A stretch of 64,000 bases of DNA from Henriciella sp. (GTDB lineage: Bacteria > Pseudomonadota > Alphaproteobacteria > Caulobacterales > Hyphomonadaceae). Both the position numbers and the translations under genes were made by a program. The stretch is from the NCBI GenBank assembly GCA_013214545.1, contig JABSQB010000002.1, positions 1 through 64,000 of the forward strand, written 5' to 3'. The notes below the pieces were generated by a model. That model was not told the origin of the DNA and searched no databases. It was given only the letters and a program-made list of their open reading frames with translations. Below, piece after piece: positions 35,079 to 46,406 of this stretch (position 1 is its first letter; every line of letters starts with the position of its first letter).

Positions 35079-37201
35079 TAGCCCGCGCCTCCGCTGCGCC
35101 AGAACAAGACTGCGCCGAAGATCAGGGCCGCCCCGATGATCACGAACGCATAATGATAGAGATATCCGGTATGCATGGCCGATAGACGCCGCGCGCCCCA
35201 ACGCACAACGGCAGACACCCCGTCGGGCCCGATGCCGTCGACGACCTTCTTGTCGCCTTTCCAGAACGTGTCACCGAGCCAGGCTGAGCCTTTGACCAGC
35301 GTGGCATTGTAGATTTCGTCAAAGTACCACTTGTTCGCGAACAGGCTGTGCAGCGGGCCACCGGATTTCGCGATCCGCTCACCAACACCGCGATTGAACA
35401 AGTAGGTAAATGTGGCGAGGAGGAAGCCAGCCACCGTGACGATCAGCGGCGCCCAGAACACCCATTCCGGCACATTGTACTTGTCTTTCAGAACCGTGTT
35501 CTCTTTGGCCGTGTAAATCGCGCCATCCCAGAAGGCCTTGTAATCGTGGCCAACGAAAGCGTCGTAGAAATACCAACCTGCGAAGACCGCTCCAACGCTC
35601 AGCACACCTAGCGGGATCAGCATTACGAGCGGCGACTCATGCGGGTCGCCATGGTGGTGATCGTGGCCGTGATCGTCTTCGCCGTGGGCTTCGTCGTGAT
35701 GGTGGTCATCCGCTTCCGCGCGCGGGCCGTGGAAGGTCATGTAGACCAGGCGCCAGGAGTAGAAACTGGTCAGCAATGCGGCAGCGATACCGAACCAGAA
35801 CGCGAGCTGCGCATAGGCAACGCCCTTCATGCCAGCCGCGAACGCCGTCTCGATGATGGCATCCTTGGAGAAGAAGCCAGAGAAGCCCCAGACATGCGGC
35901 ATACCAAGGCCGATAATCGCAATCGTACCGATCATCATCGCGCCATAGGTCAGCGGCATGTAGCGGGCGAACCCGCCCATCTTGCGCATATCCTGCTCAT
36001 GGTGCGCGCCGTGAATGACCGACCCTGCGCCGAGGAAGAGCAGCGCCTTGAAGAAGGCGTGCGTGAACAGGTGGAACATCGCGGCCTCATAGGCCCCGAT
36101 CCCTGCCGCGAAGAACATGTAACCGAGCTGCGAACAGGTTGAATACGCAATCACGCGCTTAATGTCGTTCTGCGCCATGCCCACGGTTGCGGCATAGAGC
36201 GCCGTCACAGCACCGATTAGCGCAATCATCGACGCTGCGAAGGGTGCATATTCATAGATCGGAGAGACCAGACAGACGAGATAGACCCCTGCCGTCACCA
36301 TGGTCGCGGCGTGGATCAGAGCAGAAACCGGAGTCGGGCCTTCCATCGCGTCGGGCAGCCAGACATGCAGGAAGAACTGAGCCGATTTACCCATCGCACC
36401 GATGAAGAGCAGCACGCCGATCAGTTCCAGAGCCGGGATATTCCAGGCCAGGAATGGGACAACGATTTCACGCACTGGACCGGCTTCAGCCAGTGCTAGT
36501 GGAACGAGTTCCGCATTCGTCTTGATCGCTGTCAGAACCGGCTCAAACTCAACTGAACCGAAGACGAGATAGACTGCCATAATGCCCAGCGCGAGACCGA
36601 AATCGCCGACCCGGTTGGTCACGAAGGCCTTGATCGCTGCATCGTTCGGCGCCTTGTTCTGATACCAGAACCCGATGAGCAAATAAGAGGCGAGGCCGAC
36701 GCCTTCCCAGCCGAAGAAGAGCTGGATGAAATTGTCCGCCGTCACAAGCATCAGCATAGTGAAGGTAAAGAGCGAGAGATAGGAGAAGAAGCGCGCCTTG
36801 TGCGGGTCTTCTTCCATATAGCCCCAGCTATACAAGTGAACGAGGCCAGAGACGCTGGTAATCACCGCCATCATGACGATGGACATGGCGTCGACACGGA
36901 TTGCCCAGTCAGCCTGGAAATCCCCGACATTGATCCAGGTCATCAGCTTTATGACATGTTGACCAACATGAGCGCTCGCGGCAGCCGCTTCAGTCGCGTA
37001 AGCCGCGTGCTCGGCATGGCCGCCAATTCCAGAGGCGTAAGCGAACAGCTGATAGAGCGAGAAAATTCCGGCGAGCCCGACGGTTCCCGTCGTCACGACC
37101 ATGGCGCCGCGATCACCGATAAAGCGCTGGAAAAGGCCAGCGATCAAAGCCGCCAGGCCAGGCCCCAGAACAATGAACGTGATGAAGTTGTCAGATAACA
37201 T
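35078..37201 (-). CDS. nuoL: NADH-quinone oxidoreductase subunit L
   Basis: 707 residues, the largest antiporter-like subunit, ending in the long lateral helix region and a final helix. [48 protein letters not shown] and [15 protein letters not shown] are conserved motifs. About residues 489-521 there is a His/Asp/Glu-rich cytoplasmic-type loop ([20 protein letters not shown]) not present in E. coli NuoL. It starts 9 bases after nuoK. Confidence 0.95.
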   Translation of the reverse strand: MLSDNFITFIVLGPGLAALIAGLFQRFIGDRGAMVVTTGTVGLAGIFSLYQLFAYASGIGGHAEHAAYATEAAAASAHVGQHVIKLMTWINVGDFQADWAIRVDAMSIVMMAVITSVSGLVHLYSWGYMEEDPHKARFFSYLSLFTFTMLMLVTADNFIQLFFGWEGVGLASYLLIGFWYQNKAPNDAAIKAFVTNRVGDFGLALGIMAVYLVFGSVEFEPVLTAIKTNAELVPLALAEAGPVREIVVPFLAWNIPALELIGVLLFIGAMGKSAQFFLHVWLPDAMEGPTPVSALIHAATMVTAGVYLVCLVSPIYEYAPFAASMIALIGAVTALYAATVGMAQNDIKRVIAYSTCSQLGYMFFAAGIGAYEAAMFHLFTHAFFKALLFLGAGSVIHGAHHEQDMRKMGGFARYMPLTYGAMMIGTIAIIGLGMPHVWGFSGFFSKDAIIETAFAAGMKGVAYAQLAFWFGIAAALLTSFYSWRLVYMTFHGPRAEADDHHHDEAHGEDDHGHDHHHGDPHESPLVMLIPLGVLSVGAVFAGWYFYDAFVGHDYKAFWDGAIYTAKENTVLKDKYNVPEWVFWAPLIVTVAGFLLATFTYLFNRGVGERIAKSGGPLHSLFANKWYFDEIYNATLVKGSAWLGDTFWKGDKKVVDGIGPDGVSAVVRWGARRLSAMHTGYLYHYAFVIIGAALIFGAVLFWRSGGAG

Positions 37202-37210
37202 ATCGCTCCC

Positions 37211-37519
37211 CTACCCCTTCATCAGGTCGACGCTCTCGACCGCGATGTCTCCGCGATTGCGGAAATAAACAACAAGGATGGCGAGGCCGACAGCGGCTTC
37301 AGCGGCCGCAACGGTCAGAACCAGCATGGCGAAGATCTGCCCGGCAATCGTTCCTGTGAACACCGCGAACGCGACCAGGTTGATATTGACCGAGAGCAGG
37401 ATCAGCTCGATCGCCATCAGGATGACGATGATGTTCTTGCGGTTCACGAAAATACCGACCACGCCGATCGTGAATAGGATCGCTGAGATCGTCAGGAAAT
37501 GATTGATCGTTAGGTCCAT
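37211..37519 (-). CDS. nuoK: NADH-quinone oxidoreductase subunit K
   Basis: 102 residues and three helices, normal size. Holds the membrane glutamates of the proton path in [19 protein letters not shown] and [18 protein letters not shown]. Two bases after nuoJ. Confidence 0.95.
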   Translation of the reverse strand: MDLTINHFLTISAILFTIGVVGIFVNRKNIIVILMAIELILLSVNINLVAFAVFTGTIAGQIFAMLVLTVAAAEAAVGLAILVVYFRNRGDIAVESVDLMKG

Positions 37520-37521
37520 GT

Positions 37522-38118
37522 TTAAATCCCCCGACCCGGCTCAACCGCGACTTTCTCGGTTGAGTCTTCGCGGCGCCGTGAGGTCTGACGCGCAATGTTC
37601 TGACGTTTGACTCCTGGGCGCTCGCGCAAGGTCAGCACAATCGCGCCGATCATCGCCACGAGCAGAACAAGTCCTGCCATCTGGAACAGCAGGAAATAGT
37701 CTGTGTACATGACCTGACCGATCGCTTCGGTGTTTGTCTCAGCGCCAGGGGAGGCATCAAAGTTTGCGGTCGCTGCCGCGCCGCCGCGGGCGAAGCTCGC
37801 CAGCGCGATCTCTGCGATGAAGGCAAGGCCGATTAATCCAGCGAACGGCCAATAGCGCAGCGTGCCCTGTTTCAGCTCAACAAAGTCGACATCGAGCATC
37901 ATCACCACGAACAGGAACAGCACCGCAACCGCGCCGACATAGACGACGACAAGCAGCATCGCCAGGAATTCCGCCCCGATCAGGACGAACAATCCAGCCG
38001 CTGTAAAGAATGTGAGGATCAGCCACAGCACCGAGTGCACCGGGTTCTTGGCCATAATCACAGCCAAGGCCGACACGGTCACGATGGCCGCGAAAATATA
38101 GAAGGCGATCAGTTCCAC
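37522..38118 (-). CDS. nuoJ: NADH-quinone oxidoreductase subunit J
   Basis: 198 residues and five helices, with the family stretch [51 protein letters not shown]. Forms part of the hinge between quinone site and pumps. The C-terminal 25 residues are polar and charged. The gap to nuoI (52 bases) is the largest in this part of the operon and holds nothing I can identify. Confidence 0.95.
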   Translation of the reverse strand: MELIAFYIFAAIVTVSALAVIMAKNPVHSVLWLILTFFTAAGLFVLIGAEFLAMLLVVVYVGAVAVLFLFVVMMLDVDFVELKQGTLRYWPFAGLIGLAFIAEIALASFARGGAAATANFDASPGAETNTEAIGQVMYTDYFLLFQMAGLVLLVAMIGAIVLTLRERPGVKRQNIARQTSRRREDSTEKVAVEPGRGI

Positions 38119-38170
38119 TGCCTAAGCCCCTATTCCCTTCTGACGGCCCCTCGCCGCCTCAATTCGGGCG

Positions 38171-38656
38171 CTACCGGTAAGGTGCGTCCAGTTCCAGATT
38201 CTTGGCGATCAGCCGTTCCCAGCGATCCCCATTCGCCAGCAATTTCTCTTTGTCATAATAGAGCTCTTCACGCGTCTCCGTGGCGAACTCGAAATTCGGT
38301 CCTTCGACAATCGCGTCTACCGGGCAGGCTTCCTGACAGAAGCCGCAATAGATGCATTTGACCATGTCGATGTCATAGCGCGTGGTGCGGCGAGAGCCGT
38401 CTTCGCGCGGCTCTGCTTCAATCGTAATCGCCTGGGCCGGGCAGATCGCCTCACAGAGCTTACAGGCAATGCAACGCTCTTCACCGTTCGGATAGCGGCG
38501 CAGCGCGTGTTCGCCGCGGAACCGCGGGCTGACCGGGTTCTTTTCGAACGGATAATTGACCGTGGCTTTGCGTCGGAACATTTCGCGGAGCCCGAGCCCG
38601 AAAGCTGAGATAAAGTCCGTCAGAAACGCGCCTCGAATGGTCTGCACTAGGCTCAT
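38171..38656 (-). CDS. nuoI: NADH-quinone oxidoreductase subunit I (two 4Fe-4S)
   Basis: 161 residues from ATG 38656, which overlaps the nuoH stop (ATGA); the longer frame inside nuoH is not real. Two ferredoxin motifs, [12 protein letters not shown] and [12 protein letters not shown], bind clusters N6a and N6b, which pass electrons toward the quinone. Peripheral-arm subunit on the cytoplasmic face. Confidence 0.95.
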   Translation of the reverse strand: MSLVQTIRGAFLTDFISAFGLGLREMFRRKATVNYPFEKNPVSPRFRGEHALRRYPNGEERCIACKLCEAICPAQAITIEAEPREDGSRRTTRYDIDMVKCIYCGFCQEACPVDAIVEGPNFEFATETREELYYDKEKLLANGDRWERLIAKNLELDAPYR

Positions 38657-39729
38657 GCCTGAACACCTCCATACACGACATATCCGCCCACGATCACGAC
38701 AGCCGCGAGTGCGGTGGGCAAGAAGATTTTCCACCCCAAGCGCATCAGCTGGTCATAGCGATAACGCGGTACAACAGCTTTCACGAGCGCGAACAGGAAG
38801 AAGAAGAAAACAAGCTTCGCCATGAACCAGGCGAGATGGCCGAGATTGACGATCCATTCCGGGAACATGTTGACGAAGTCAGCGCTCAGCGGGATCGGCC
38901 CATGCCAGCCGCCGAGGAACAGGATCGTCATCATCGCACACATCAGGACGATGTTGAGATACTCGCCGAACATGAAGAGCAGATATGGCGTGGCTGAATA
39001 CTCAACCTGATACCCGGCAACGAGCTCAGATTCCGCTTCCGGCAGGTCGAAAGGTGGGCGATTGGTTTCAGCCAGCGCTGAGACGAAGAACATCACGAAC
39101 GCCGCAACCATGACCGGCCACATCAGAATGTGCTCGAAGGTCAAAAGGTGCCAGGTAAACAGGCCGCCATCCTGGGCGTTCACAATGTCGGACAGGTTCA
39201 TTGACCCGGCCAGCAAGATCACCGTGATGATGATCAGGCCAATTGAGACTTCATAAGACACCATTTGCGCCGCGCTGCGAAGAGAAGCGAGGAACGGATA
39301 CTTAGAGTTTGAAGCCCAGCCGCCCATGATGATGCCATAGACACCGAGCGACGAGATCGCGAACAGATACAAGATCCCGACATTAATGTCGGAGATCACC
39401 CAGCCCGGCGCCACCGGGATGGCCGCCCAGGCCGCGAAGGCCAATGTCAGCGTCAGGATGGGCGCGATCAGGAACACAGTCTTGTTGGCGCCGGCTGGAA
39501 TAATGATCTCTTTCAGCAGGAACTTTCCGAAGTCGGCAAAGCTCTGCATCAGACCGAAGGGGCCAACCACGTTGGGGCCTTTGCGCATCATCACCGCGGC
39601 CCAGACCTTCCGGTCGAGTAGCAGCAAGAACGCAATCGAAAGCGACAAGACCAGCGTGAACAGGCCGATTTGTCCAAGCACCAGCAACCAGCCGGTCAGG
39701 ACACCATATTGTTCGATCAAACCAGTCAT
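38653..39729 (-). CDS. nuoH: NADH-quinone oxidoreductase subunit H
   Basis: 358 residues and about eight helices. Forms the quinone-binding chamber with NuoB and Nuo[27 protein letters not shown] and [25 protein letters not shown] are the conserved quinone-site loops. Nine bases after nuoG. Confidence 0.95.
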   Translation of the reverse strand: MTGLIEQYGVLTGWLLVLGQIGLFTLVLSLSIAFLLLLDRKVWAAVMMRKGPNVVGPFGLMQSFADFGKFLLKEIIIPAGANKTVFLIAPILTLTLAFAAWAAIPVAPGWVISDINVGILYLFAISSLGVYGIIMGGWASNSKYPFLASLRSAAQMVSYEVSIGLIIITVILLAGSMNLSDIVNAQDGGLFTWHLLTFEHILMWPVMVAAFVMFFVSALAETNRPPFDLPEAESELVAGYQVEYSATPYLLFMFGEYLNIVLMCAMMTILFLGGWHGPIPLSADFVNMFPEWIVNLGHLAWFMAKLVFFFFLFALVKAVVPRYRYDQLMRLGWKIFLPTALAAVVIVGGYVVYGGVQA

Positions 39730-39738
39730 CGCGCCGCC

Positions 39739-41838
39739 CTACTCCGCTGCCATCACGGTTTCAAGACCCTGTTTCTGCAGAGAACACTCCGCCATGGTCT
39801 TCGATGCCCGTGCAATCGGGTTGGTGAGGTAGAAATCATCAATTGCGGCAGCGAATGGCGCACCACCCGCAACGCTCCCGCTGCTCGAAATTTTCTGTTT
39901 GAGCGCCTCCGCGCCTGCCGCGCCGGGCGCATAGCCTAGACCGGCGAACACTGGATTGGCTTCGCGCAGTGCTTCGCGGAGCGCATCGGCCGAATCATAA
40001 GGCAGGGTTCTGCCCACCACATCGGACAGCGCCCTGAAGATGGCCCAGCCTTCGCGCGCGTCGCCTTTCGGCTGCACCGCGCGGCGGGTCATCTGAACCC
40101 GACCTTCGGTGTTCACATAGGTCGCCGCCATTTCGGTATAGGCGGCTGCAGGAAGAATGATGTCCGCCTTGCTCGCCCCGGCATCGCCATGGCTACCGAC
40201 ATAGATGACGGTCGCATCGCCGGTTTTGGACAGGTCAACTTCGTCCGCGCCCAGCAGGACAACTGTGTCCATTCCGCCGCTGAGGATCGCCGCTGTGTCT
40301 GCGCCGCCCTCACCGGGAACGAAGCCCGTATCCAGTGCACCGACCCGGCCAGCCGCCGTGTGCAGGACGCCGAAGCCGGCCCAATCGTCTTTAATCGCCT
40401 GGATCTCGAGCGCGTAATCATGTGCGGCAGCGAGAATGGCGTCACCGTCCTCGCGAGACAGCACGCTCTCGCCGACAATAATCATCGGCTTTTCAGCATT
40501 TCGGAGCGCTTCGGCGATCTCGCTGTCGCGTTGGAACAGATCTTTCAGAGCATCCGGCCCGTCGCCGAGATGCTCATAGTCGTAAGTCAGATCCGCGGCT
40601 TCACCGATGACCCCGACTTTCAGCTCATTCCATAGCCAGGCCTTGCGGATCCGAGCGTTCCAGACTGCAGCTTCCTTGCGTGGATTGGTGCCGATCAGCA
40701 GCAATGCATCTGCTTCCTCAACGCCGAGCAGCGTCGGATTGAAAATGTAGCGCTCCCGCACCCCATCCGTGCCATAGCTGGCACCAGCTGGGCGGCAATC
40801 CGTGTTCTGGACGCCCATTGCGCGGGCGAGATCCAAAGCGGCCTTGGCCTGCTCGACCTCGATCAGGTCGCCGGCAACAAAGCCGATCTTTTCAGCCGGC
40901 GCAGAGAGCGCTGTCTTCGCCGCTTCAAAGGCTTCGCCCCAATTGACGGCGGTCAGCTTCCCATCCTTGCGGACATACGACTTGTCGAGGCGCTGGCGGG
41001 CGAGGCCATCCCAGATGAAGCGCGATTTGTCGGACAGCCATTCCTCATTCACCTCTTCATTGATGACCGGCATGATGCGCATCACCGCATCGCCTTTTGC
41101 ATCAACGCGAATGTTCGAGCCGAGCGCGTCCATGACATCGACGCTTTCCGTCTTGCGCAGCTCCCATGGCCGCGCATTGAACGCGTACGGCTTGGAGGTC
41201 AGCGCGCCGACCGGGCAGAGGTCGATAACATTGCCAGACAGTTCAGACGTCAGGCTTTCTTCCAGATAGGTCGTAATCTCAGCGCTCTCACCGCGCGAGA
41301 TCATACCAATCTCTTCAACACCAGCGACTTCCGCGGCGAAGCGGACGCACCGGGTGCATTGGATGCAGCGGGTCATGATCGTCTTGACCAGCGGCCCCAT
41401 ATTCTTGTCTTCGACGGCGCGCTTGTTGAGCTCATAGCGGCTGTCAGCGCGGCCATAGGCGACGGCCTGGTCCTGCAAGTCGCACTCACCACCCTGATCA
41501 CAGATCGGGCAATCCAGCGGGTGGTTGATGAGCAGGAATTCCATCACGCCGTTGCGGGCTTTTTCGACATAGTCGCCCTTGGTCGAAATATTCGGCGGCG
41601 TACCGTCCGGGTTCATCCGCATGTCGCCAACCGTCTGCGCACAGGACGCAATCGGCTTCGGCGCGCCATGCCACTGAACCAGACACATCCGGCAATTGCC
41701 CGCCACAGACAGGCGCTCGTGATAACAGAAGCGCGGGATCTCCGCGCCGGCTTCTTCACACGCCTGCATCAGCGTGTAAGAGCGCGGCACCTCGACCTCC
41801 TGGCCATCAATGTTCAGTTTGAAAAGCTCGTCAGACAT
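39739..41838 (-). CDS. nuoG: NADH-quinone oxidoreductase subunit G
   Basis: 699 residues. The N-terminal [2Fe-2S] domain has CYHERLSVAGNCRMC, then the His/Cys-ligated cluster region HPLDCPICDQGGECDLQD, and the 4Fe-4S site CIQCTRCVRF. The rest is the molybdopterin-oxidoreductase-like domain, which in complex I no longer carries a cofactor. Length fits alphaproteobacterial and mitochondrial 75-kDa subunits and is shorter than E. coli NuoG. Confidence 0.95.
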   Translation of the reverse strand: MSDELFKLNIDGQEVEVPRSYTLMQACEEAGAEIPRFCYHERLSVAGNCRMCLVQWHGAPKPIASCAQTVGDMRMNPDGTPPNISTKGDYVEKARNGVMEFLLINHPLDCPICDQGGECDLQDQAVAYGRADSRYELNKRAVEDKNMGPLVKTIMTRCIQCTRCVRFAAEVAGVEEIGMISRGESAEITTYLEESLTSELSGNVIDLCPVGALTSKPYAFNARPWELRKTESVDVMDALGSNIRVDAKGDAVMRIMPVINEEVNEEWLSDKSRFIWDGLARQRLDKSYVRKDGKLTAVNWGEAFEAAKTALSAPAEKIGFVAGDLIEVEQAKAALDLARAMGVQNTDCRPAGASYGTDGVRERYIFNPTLLGVEEADALLLIGTNPRKEAAVWNARIRKAWLWNELKVGVIGEAADLTYDYEHLGDGPDALKDLFQRDSEIAEALRNAEKPMIIVGESVLSREDGDAILAAAHDYALEIQAIKDDWAGFGVLHTAAGRVGALDTGFVPGEGGADTAAILSGGMDTVVLLGADEVDLSKTGDATVIYVGSHGDAGASKADIILPAAAYTEMAATYVNTEGRVQMTRRAVQPKGDAREGWAIFRALSDVVGRTLPYDSADALREALREANPVFAGLGYAPGAAGAEALKQKISSSGSVAGGAPFAAAIDDFYLTNPIARASKTMAECSLQKQGLETVMAAE

Positions 41839-41843
41839 ATCTC

Positions 41844-43148
41844 TTACTCCGCCGCCACGGTGTGGCCTTGCACGAGGGCGCGTGGGGCGCGGTACTGCGT
41901 GATCCGGTCTTCGATTTCATGACGGAAATGGCGGATCAGGCCTTGAACTGGCCAGGCCGCTGCATCGCCAAGGGCGCAAATCGTGTGGCCTTCCACCTGT
42001 TTGGACACATCGAGCAATTTCTCGATATCATCATGGTGCGCGTCACCAATCACCATCTGCTCCAGCACGCGCCACATCCAGCCGGTGCCTTCCCGGCACG
42101 GCGTACACTGGCCGCAGCTTTCATGCTTGTAGAAATAGGCGATGCGGGCGATCGCGTGGATCAGGTCGGTCGACTTGTCCATAACTATGACCGCCGCAGT
42201 GCCGAGGCCGGATTGCAGGTCACGCAATGTGTCGAAATCCATGTGCGCGTCCATGATCTGCTCAGCCGGCACCATAGGTACCGACGAACCGCCAGGGATC
42301 ACAGCCTTCAGATTATCCCAACCGCCGCGAATGCCTCCGCAATGGGTCTCGATCAGGTCGCGGAAGGTGATCGACATCTCTTCCTCGACATTGCACGGTT
42401 TGTTCACGTGGCCCGAAATGCAGAACAGCTTGGTGCCGGTATTGTTCGGGCGACCAAAACCCGCGAACCACTGGGCGCCGCGGCGCAGAATAGTCGGGAC
42501 AACCGCAATCGACTCAACATTATTCACCGTCGTCGGGCAGCCATAGAGACCTGCATTGGCCGGGAAAGGCGGCTTCAAGCGAGGTTGGCCTTTCTTGCCT
42601 TCGAGGCTTTCGAGAAGTGCCGTCTCTTCACCGCAAATGTAAGCGCCGGCACCGTGATGGACGTAGAGATCGAAATCCCAGCCATTCACATTATCCTTGC
42701 CGATCAGCTTGGCTTCGTAGGCTTCTTTAACCGCCTTCTCGAGCGCCTCGCGTTCAGCAATATACTCGCCGCGCAGATAGACGTAACATTTGTGCGCGCG
42801 CATCGCCCGGCTGGCGACCATGCAGCCTTCGATGAGTAGGTGCGGATCATGACGCATGATCTCGCGATCCTTACAGGTGCCTGGCTCAGACTCATCCGCG
42901 TTTACAACCAGATAGTGCGGTCGATCGCCAACAGATTTGGGCATGAACGTCCACTTCAGGCCGGTCGGGAAGCCAGCACCGCCACGACCGCGCAGGCCGC
43001 TTTGCTTGACCTGGTCGCACAACCAATCTGGACCCTGGGCCAACATTTCGCGCGTCAGGTGCCATGCCCCGCGCTTCTTGGCGCCTTCCAGACCCGGATC
43101 ATGAGCCCCGTAAAGATTGGTGAAGATGCGATCTTTATCCTGAAGCAT
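41844..43148 (-). CDS. nuoF: NADH-quinone oxidoreductase subunit F
   Basis: 434 residues. NADH- and FMN-binding subunit. [16 protein letters not shown] binds [35 protein letters not shown] is the flavin region, and [15 protein letters not shown] with a distal cysteine binds cluster N3. Entry point of electrons. Its start overlaps the small membrane gene upstream by 14 bases. Confidence 0.96.
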   Translation of the reverse strand: MLQDKDRIFTNLYGAHDPGLEGAKKRGAWHLTREMLAQGPDWLCDQVKQSGLRGRGGAGFPTGLKWTFMPKSVGDRPHYLVVNADESEPGTCKDREIMRHDPHLLIEGCMVASRAMRAHKCYVYLRGEYIAEREALEKAVKEAYEAKLIGKDNVNGWDFDLYVHHGAGAYICGEETALLESLEGKKGQPRLKPPFPANAGLYGCPTTVNNVESIAVVPTILRRGAQWFAGFGRPNNTGTKLFCISGHVNKPCNVEEEMSITFRDLIETHCGGIRGGWDNLKAVIPGGSSVPMVPAEQIMDAHMDFDTLRDLQSGLGTAAVIVMDKSTDLIHAIARIAYFYKHESCGQCTPCREGTGWMWRVLEQMVIGDAHHDDIEKLLDVSKQVEGHTICALGDAAAWPVQGLIRHFRHEIEDRITQYRAPRALVQGHTVAAE

Positions 43149-43350
43149 CTTTTTGCTCCTTCAATTCGCGCATCGCTGAAACGATGAGCGGAACGCTAAT
43201 CGCGGCGCCGATAGCAATCGCGCCGATAATCCAAATGAAATTCCCGGACGTCACAAACAGCGCGACACCCAGGATGATAACCAGCGAGTCCAAAGCCCCG
43301 GCTAGCATCAGTTTCCGACGTGGGTCTGGCTTCTCAACGAGCGCCATCAT
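43135..43350 (-). CDS. Small two-helix membrane protein between nuoE and nuoF
   Basis: 71 residues. A charged N-terminus (EKPDPRRK) is followed by helices at about 13-33 and 37-58 and a charged C-terminus. I recognise no family. Its start overlaps the nuoE stop (ATGA) and its end overlaps nuoF by 14 bases, so it is translated with the complex I genes. It might be an assembly or accessory factor, or just a passenger; the sequence does not decide. Confidence 0.7.
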   Translation of the reverse strand: MMALVEKPDPRRKLMLAGALDSLVIILGVALFVTSGNFIWIIGAIAIGAAISVPLIVSAMRELKEQKDASG

Positions 43351-44393
43351 TCGTCTCCCTCGTCTTTGGAAGACTCGACCTCACCGGCATCGACCCGTTT
43401 GGAAAACTCCGTCTCTTCGCCTTCCGCCAGTTTCGCGGCCTGGGCGATCCAATCTTCGCGCTCAATCCGGCCAGGGAAAGACATAAAGTCCTCAACCCAG
43501 TCGACATTGGCTGAGGTCCAGGCGGCGATCTGGCTGAACTTGAAGATGCCAAGTTCGTTCAGGGCCCTCTCATTCACGGGCCCGATGCCTTTGATCCGCT
43601 TTAGATCGTCCTCTTCACCGTCCGCGACTTCTACCGTTTCCGGCTTGTCTTCCGCTTTCGGAGCAGGCTTGGAATCCTTTATCAGGGTCGTCTTTTTCTC
43701 AGGCGGTGGAGCTGGCGCGGGCTCCGGCTCGGCCGGCGCGTCCTTGGGGAGGTTTGGCAATTCAGCGATCGCATTGCGAGATCCATCGTAGAGATCACCC
43801 TCGAGCAGGCTGGTTGCGCCACCTTCTGGTGCCGAGTTGAGACGGTCCACGAACGGTCCCGGTTTCACTTCCGCGCCATTCTGCAGCTTGTTGAGGATCT
43901 CAGTGAAGCTCTCCGAGGTCAGATCCTCGTAATAATAGTCGTTGATCTGAACCATTGGGGCATTCGCACAGGCGCCAAGACATTCAACCTCTTCCCAGCT
44001 GAGGCGGCCATCATCCGTCACCGACATCGGCTTGCCGATCACCTTTTGGCAAACCTCTTTCAGATCATTGGCACCGCGCAGCATGCACGGCGTCGTGCCA
44101 CAGAGTTGAATATGGTTCTTCCCTACCGGCTGCAGCCGGAACATGGTGTAGAAAGTCGCGACTTCGTAGACGCGGATATACGGCATTTCGAGCCGGTCAG
44201 CGACTTCGCGCATTGCCGGTTCGGACAACCAACCGTCATTGTCCTTCTGAGCCAGCCAGAGCATCGGGATCACAGCCGAGCGCTTTTTGTCCTCGGGATA
44301 TTTGCCCAACCAGAACTCAATCGTCGGCTCGGTCTCAGGTTTGAAGGCAAAACTGTCGCCACCGGATTCAAGATCAAATCGTCTGAGCGCCAT
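43347..44393 (-). CDS. nuoE: NADH-quinone oxidoreductase subunit E with C-terminal extension
   Basis: 348 residues, about twice E. coli NuoE. The N-terminal 180 residues are the thioredoxin-like 24-kDa subunit with [2Fe-2S] cysteines in LCGTTPCMLRGA and VECLGACANAPMV (about 97-140). Then follows a Pro/Glu/Lys-rich linker (about 220-255), and at about 264-325 a helix-hairpin-helix-like domain (DLKRIKGIGPVNERALNELGIFKFSQIAAWT). This extension is known in alphaproteobacteria; its purpose is unknown to me. Confidence 0.94.
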   Translation of the reverse strand: MALRRFDLESGGDSFAFKPETEPTIEFWLGKYPEDKKRSAVIPMLWLAQKDNDGWLSEPAMREVADRLEMPYIRVYEVATFYTMFRLQPVGKNHIQLCGTTPCMLRGANDLKEVCQKVIGKPMSVTDDGRLSWEEVECLGACANAPMVQINDYYYEDLTSESFTEILNKLQNGAEVKPGPFVDRLNSAPEGGATSLLEGDLYDGSRNAIAELPNLPKDAPAEPEPAPAPPPEKKTTLIKDSKPAPKAEDKPETVEVADGEEDDLKRIKGIGPVNERALNELGIFKFSQIAAWTSANVDWVEDFMSFPGRIEREDWIAQAAKLAEGEETEFSKRVDAGEVESSKDEGDE

Positions 44394-44842
44394 TACGCGG
44401 TCTCCCCAGTCGGCAGCACCACACGGCCTGCCTCATCAAATTTCCAAAACGGGTTGAACGCCACTTCCCAGGCATTGCCCTCCGGGTCGGCGAAATAGCC
44501 AGAGTATCCGCCCCAAAACGCCTTGTGCGGCGTCGTCGTGATCTCGACGCCGGCCTCTTTCAGGCGCGCAAAAATCTCATCGACTTCTTCAATCGAGCGG
44601 GCGTTATAAGCGAGGGCAGCATTGCGGAAGCCTTCCGCCGGACGGGCGACCTGACCTGCGTCTTCGGCGAGCTTGTCTGCTTCCCACAGGCCGAGCACGA
44701 AGCCGCCCATATTGAACATGGACATGCCTTCCGGGCCGACATTCTCGAACCCGATGACGTTCTCATAGAACGCCGTCATGGCCGCGCGATCGCGCACGCC
44801 GAGCGTGATGATGGAGAGACGATGTTCCGGAAACGCGCCCAT
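44393..44842 (-). CDS. VOC (glyoxalase/bleomycin-resistance) family protein
   Basis: 149 residues with two beta-alpha-beta-beta-beta modules. HRLSIITLGVRDRAAMTAFYENVIGF and GYFADPEGNAWEVAFNPFW are the typical start and end. Metal-dependent lyases, isomerases and dioxygenases share this fold; the substrate cannot be told. Its start shares one base with the preceding gene's stop and its stop with the nuoE start (TAATG), so it is tightly coupled inside the nuo operon although not a complex I subunit. Confidence 0.82.
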   Translation of the reverse strand: MGAFPEHRLSIITLGVRDRAAMTAFYENVIGFENVGPEGMSMFNMGGFVLGLWEADKLAEDAGQVARPAEGFRNAALAYNARSIEEVDEIFARLKEAGVEITTTPHKAFWGGYSGYFADPEGNAWEVAFNPFWKFDEAGRVVLPTGETA

Positions 44843-45201
44843 CAGACTTGCCCTTCTAAAGCTATGAAAGCGACCAGGACTGCGCCGACGCCAGCCGCCA
44901 GATGCGGTGCGACTTTGGTTTTGGCGCGCGCGTAGACTGCCGCATCAAAGAACGCGACACCGGCCAGACACAGGAACACGAAAGCCAGCTGAACCAGACT
45001 CCCGGTCAGCGCGACGCCAACCGCTATCAGCACCATGAAGAAATATCGGCCAGCCATAATGGTCGGCAGGTTCTCCGCCCGGTGCTTTGTCATCGCGAAA
45101 CCTTGCTTCGGCGACAGCATGAACACTGTTCCCAGCAGGAACAGGAAGATGCCAGTCAGCACGGCCAAATAAATGGCCCAGGAAGCAGGCACAGGCAGCA
45201 C
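44842..45201 (-). CDS. Four-helix membrane protein between nuoD and nuoE
   Basis: 119 residues, GTG start overlapping the nuoD stop (TAGTG). Hydrophobic segments at about 8-28, 47-63, 66-88 and 99-117, with a polar loop LSPKQGFAMTKHRAENLP. I do not recognise the family. Its coupling to nuoD and the VOC gene suggests a role tied to respiration or just operon capture. Confidence 0.72.
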   Translation of the reverse strand: MLPVPASWAIYLAVLTGIFLFLLGTVFMLSPKQGFAMTKHRAENLPTIMAGRYFFMVLIAVGVALTGSLVQLAFVFLCLAGVAFFDAAVYARAKTKVAPHLAAGVGAVLVAFIALEGQV

Positions 45202-46406
45202 TATCGGTCCACCTCGCCAAACACGATATCAAGCGATCCGAGAATGGCTGACGTATCCGCCAGCTGGTGCCCTTTGCACATGTGATCCATGGCTTGCAGG
45301 TGGGCAAAGCTCGGCGCGCGTAGCTTCACGCGATAAGGACGGTTCGACCCATCTGAGACGAGATACACGCCAAACTCACCAGCGGGCGCCTCGACCGCGG
45401 CATAGACTTCGCCCTCGGGCACATGGAAGCCTTCCGTGTAGAGTTTGAAGTGATGGATCAGCGCTTCCATCGAATTCTTCATTTCAGCGCGCCGCGGCGG
45501 CGAGACCTTGGTGCCTTCGGCGAGAACCGGGCCCTTTGGCATGTTCTCGATGCACCATTTCATGATGTCGCAAGACACCAGCATCTCTTCCATGCGCACA
45601 ACGTAGCGATCGTAATTGTCGCCATTCTTGCCAATGATCACCGGGAAGACTGAAGATGGAATCTCCGAGTAGATCTCGTAAGGCTGGCTGCGCCGCAAAT
45701 CCCAAGCGAGGCCTGAGCCGCGTACCATTGGGCCGGAGAAGCCGTATTGCATGATCGTCTTCTCATCGACGACGCCAATATCGACATTGCGCTGCTTGAA
45801 GATGCGGTTCTCGGTGATCAGGTTTTCAAGCGTGTTGAGGATGCCCGGGAACTCTTCGCACCAGGTCATGATGTCGTCGATCAGGTCCTGCGGTAGATCC
45901 TGGTGGACCCCGCCTGGACGGAAATAGGCGGCGTGCAGACGGGAGCCGGATGCGCGCTCATAGAAGCCCATCAGCTTTTCGCGTTCTTCGAATGCCCAGG
46001 TGATCGGCGTCAGCGCGCCCACGTCGAGAATGAACGTGCCGATATTGAGCAAATGTTCGAGGATACGACCAAGCTCGCTATAGAGCACGCGAATGAAGCT
46101 GCCGCGGCGCGGCACTTCTACCCCGACCAGTTTCTCAATTGCCAGACACCAGGCATGCTCCTGGTTCATCGGCGCTGAGTAGTGCAGCCGGTCAAAGTAA
46201 GGCAGGCCTTGAAGATAGGTCTTGTATTCGAGCAGCTTTTCAGTGCCCCGATGCAACAGTCCGATATGGCAATCGATCCGGTCTACCAGCTCGCCATCCA
46301 GGTCCATGACCATTCGGAGCACGCCGTGCGCGGCGGGATGCTGCGGCCCGAAGTTCAGCGTAAACGTGCGATCTTCCTCTGGGACGGATTTCAGATCGTC
46401 AGCCAT
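45201..46406 (-). CDS. nuoD: NADH-quinone oxidoreductase subunit D
   Basis: 401 residues, the 49-kDa subunit, related to NiFe-hydrogenase large subunits without the metal cysteines. [22 protein letters not shown] holds the quinone-site His and near the middle [15 protein letters not shown] is conserved. Cytoplasmic arm, shapes the quinone pocket with NuoB. One-base overlap with nuoC, and the two are separate genes, not fused as in E. coli. Confidence 0.96.
   Translation of the reverse strand: MADDLKSVPEEDRTFTLNFGPQHPAAHGVLRMVMDLDGELVDRIDCHIGLLHRGTEKLLEYKTYLQGLPYFDRLHYSAPMNQEHAWCLAIEKLVGVEVPRRGSFIRVLYSELGRILEHLLNIGTFILDVGALTPITWAFEEREKLMGFYERASGSRLHAAYFRPGGVHQDLPQDLIDDIMTWCEEFPGILNTLENLITENRIFKQRNVDIGVVDEKTIMQYGFSGPMVRGSGLAWDLRRSQPYEIYSEIPSSVFPVIIGKNGDNYDRYVVRMEEMLVSCDIMKWCIENMPKGPVLAEGTKVSPPRRAEMKNSMEALIHHFKLYTEGFHVPEGEVYAAVEAPAGEFGVYLVSDGSNRPYRVKLRAPSFAHLQAMDHMCKGHQLADTSAILGSLDIVFGEVDR

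Noticed and set aside
41862-42839. 325-residue plus-strand frame opposite nuoF
   Set aside because: Shadow of nuoF; no recognisable domain or ribosome site.
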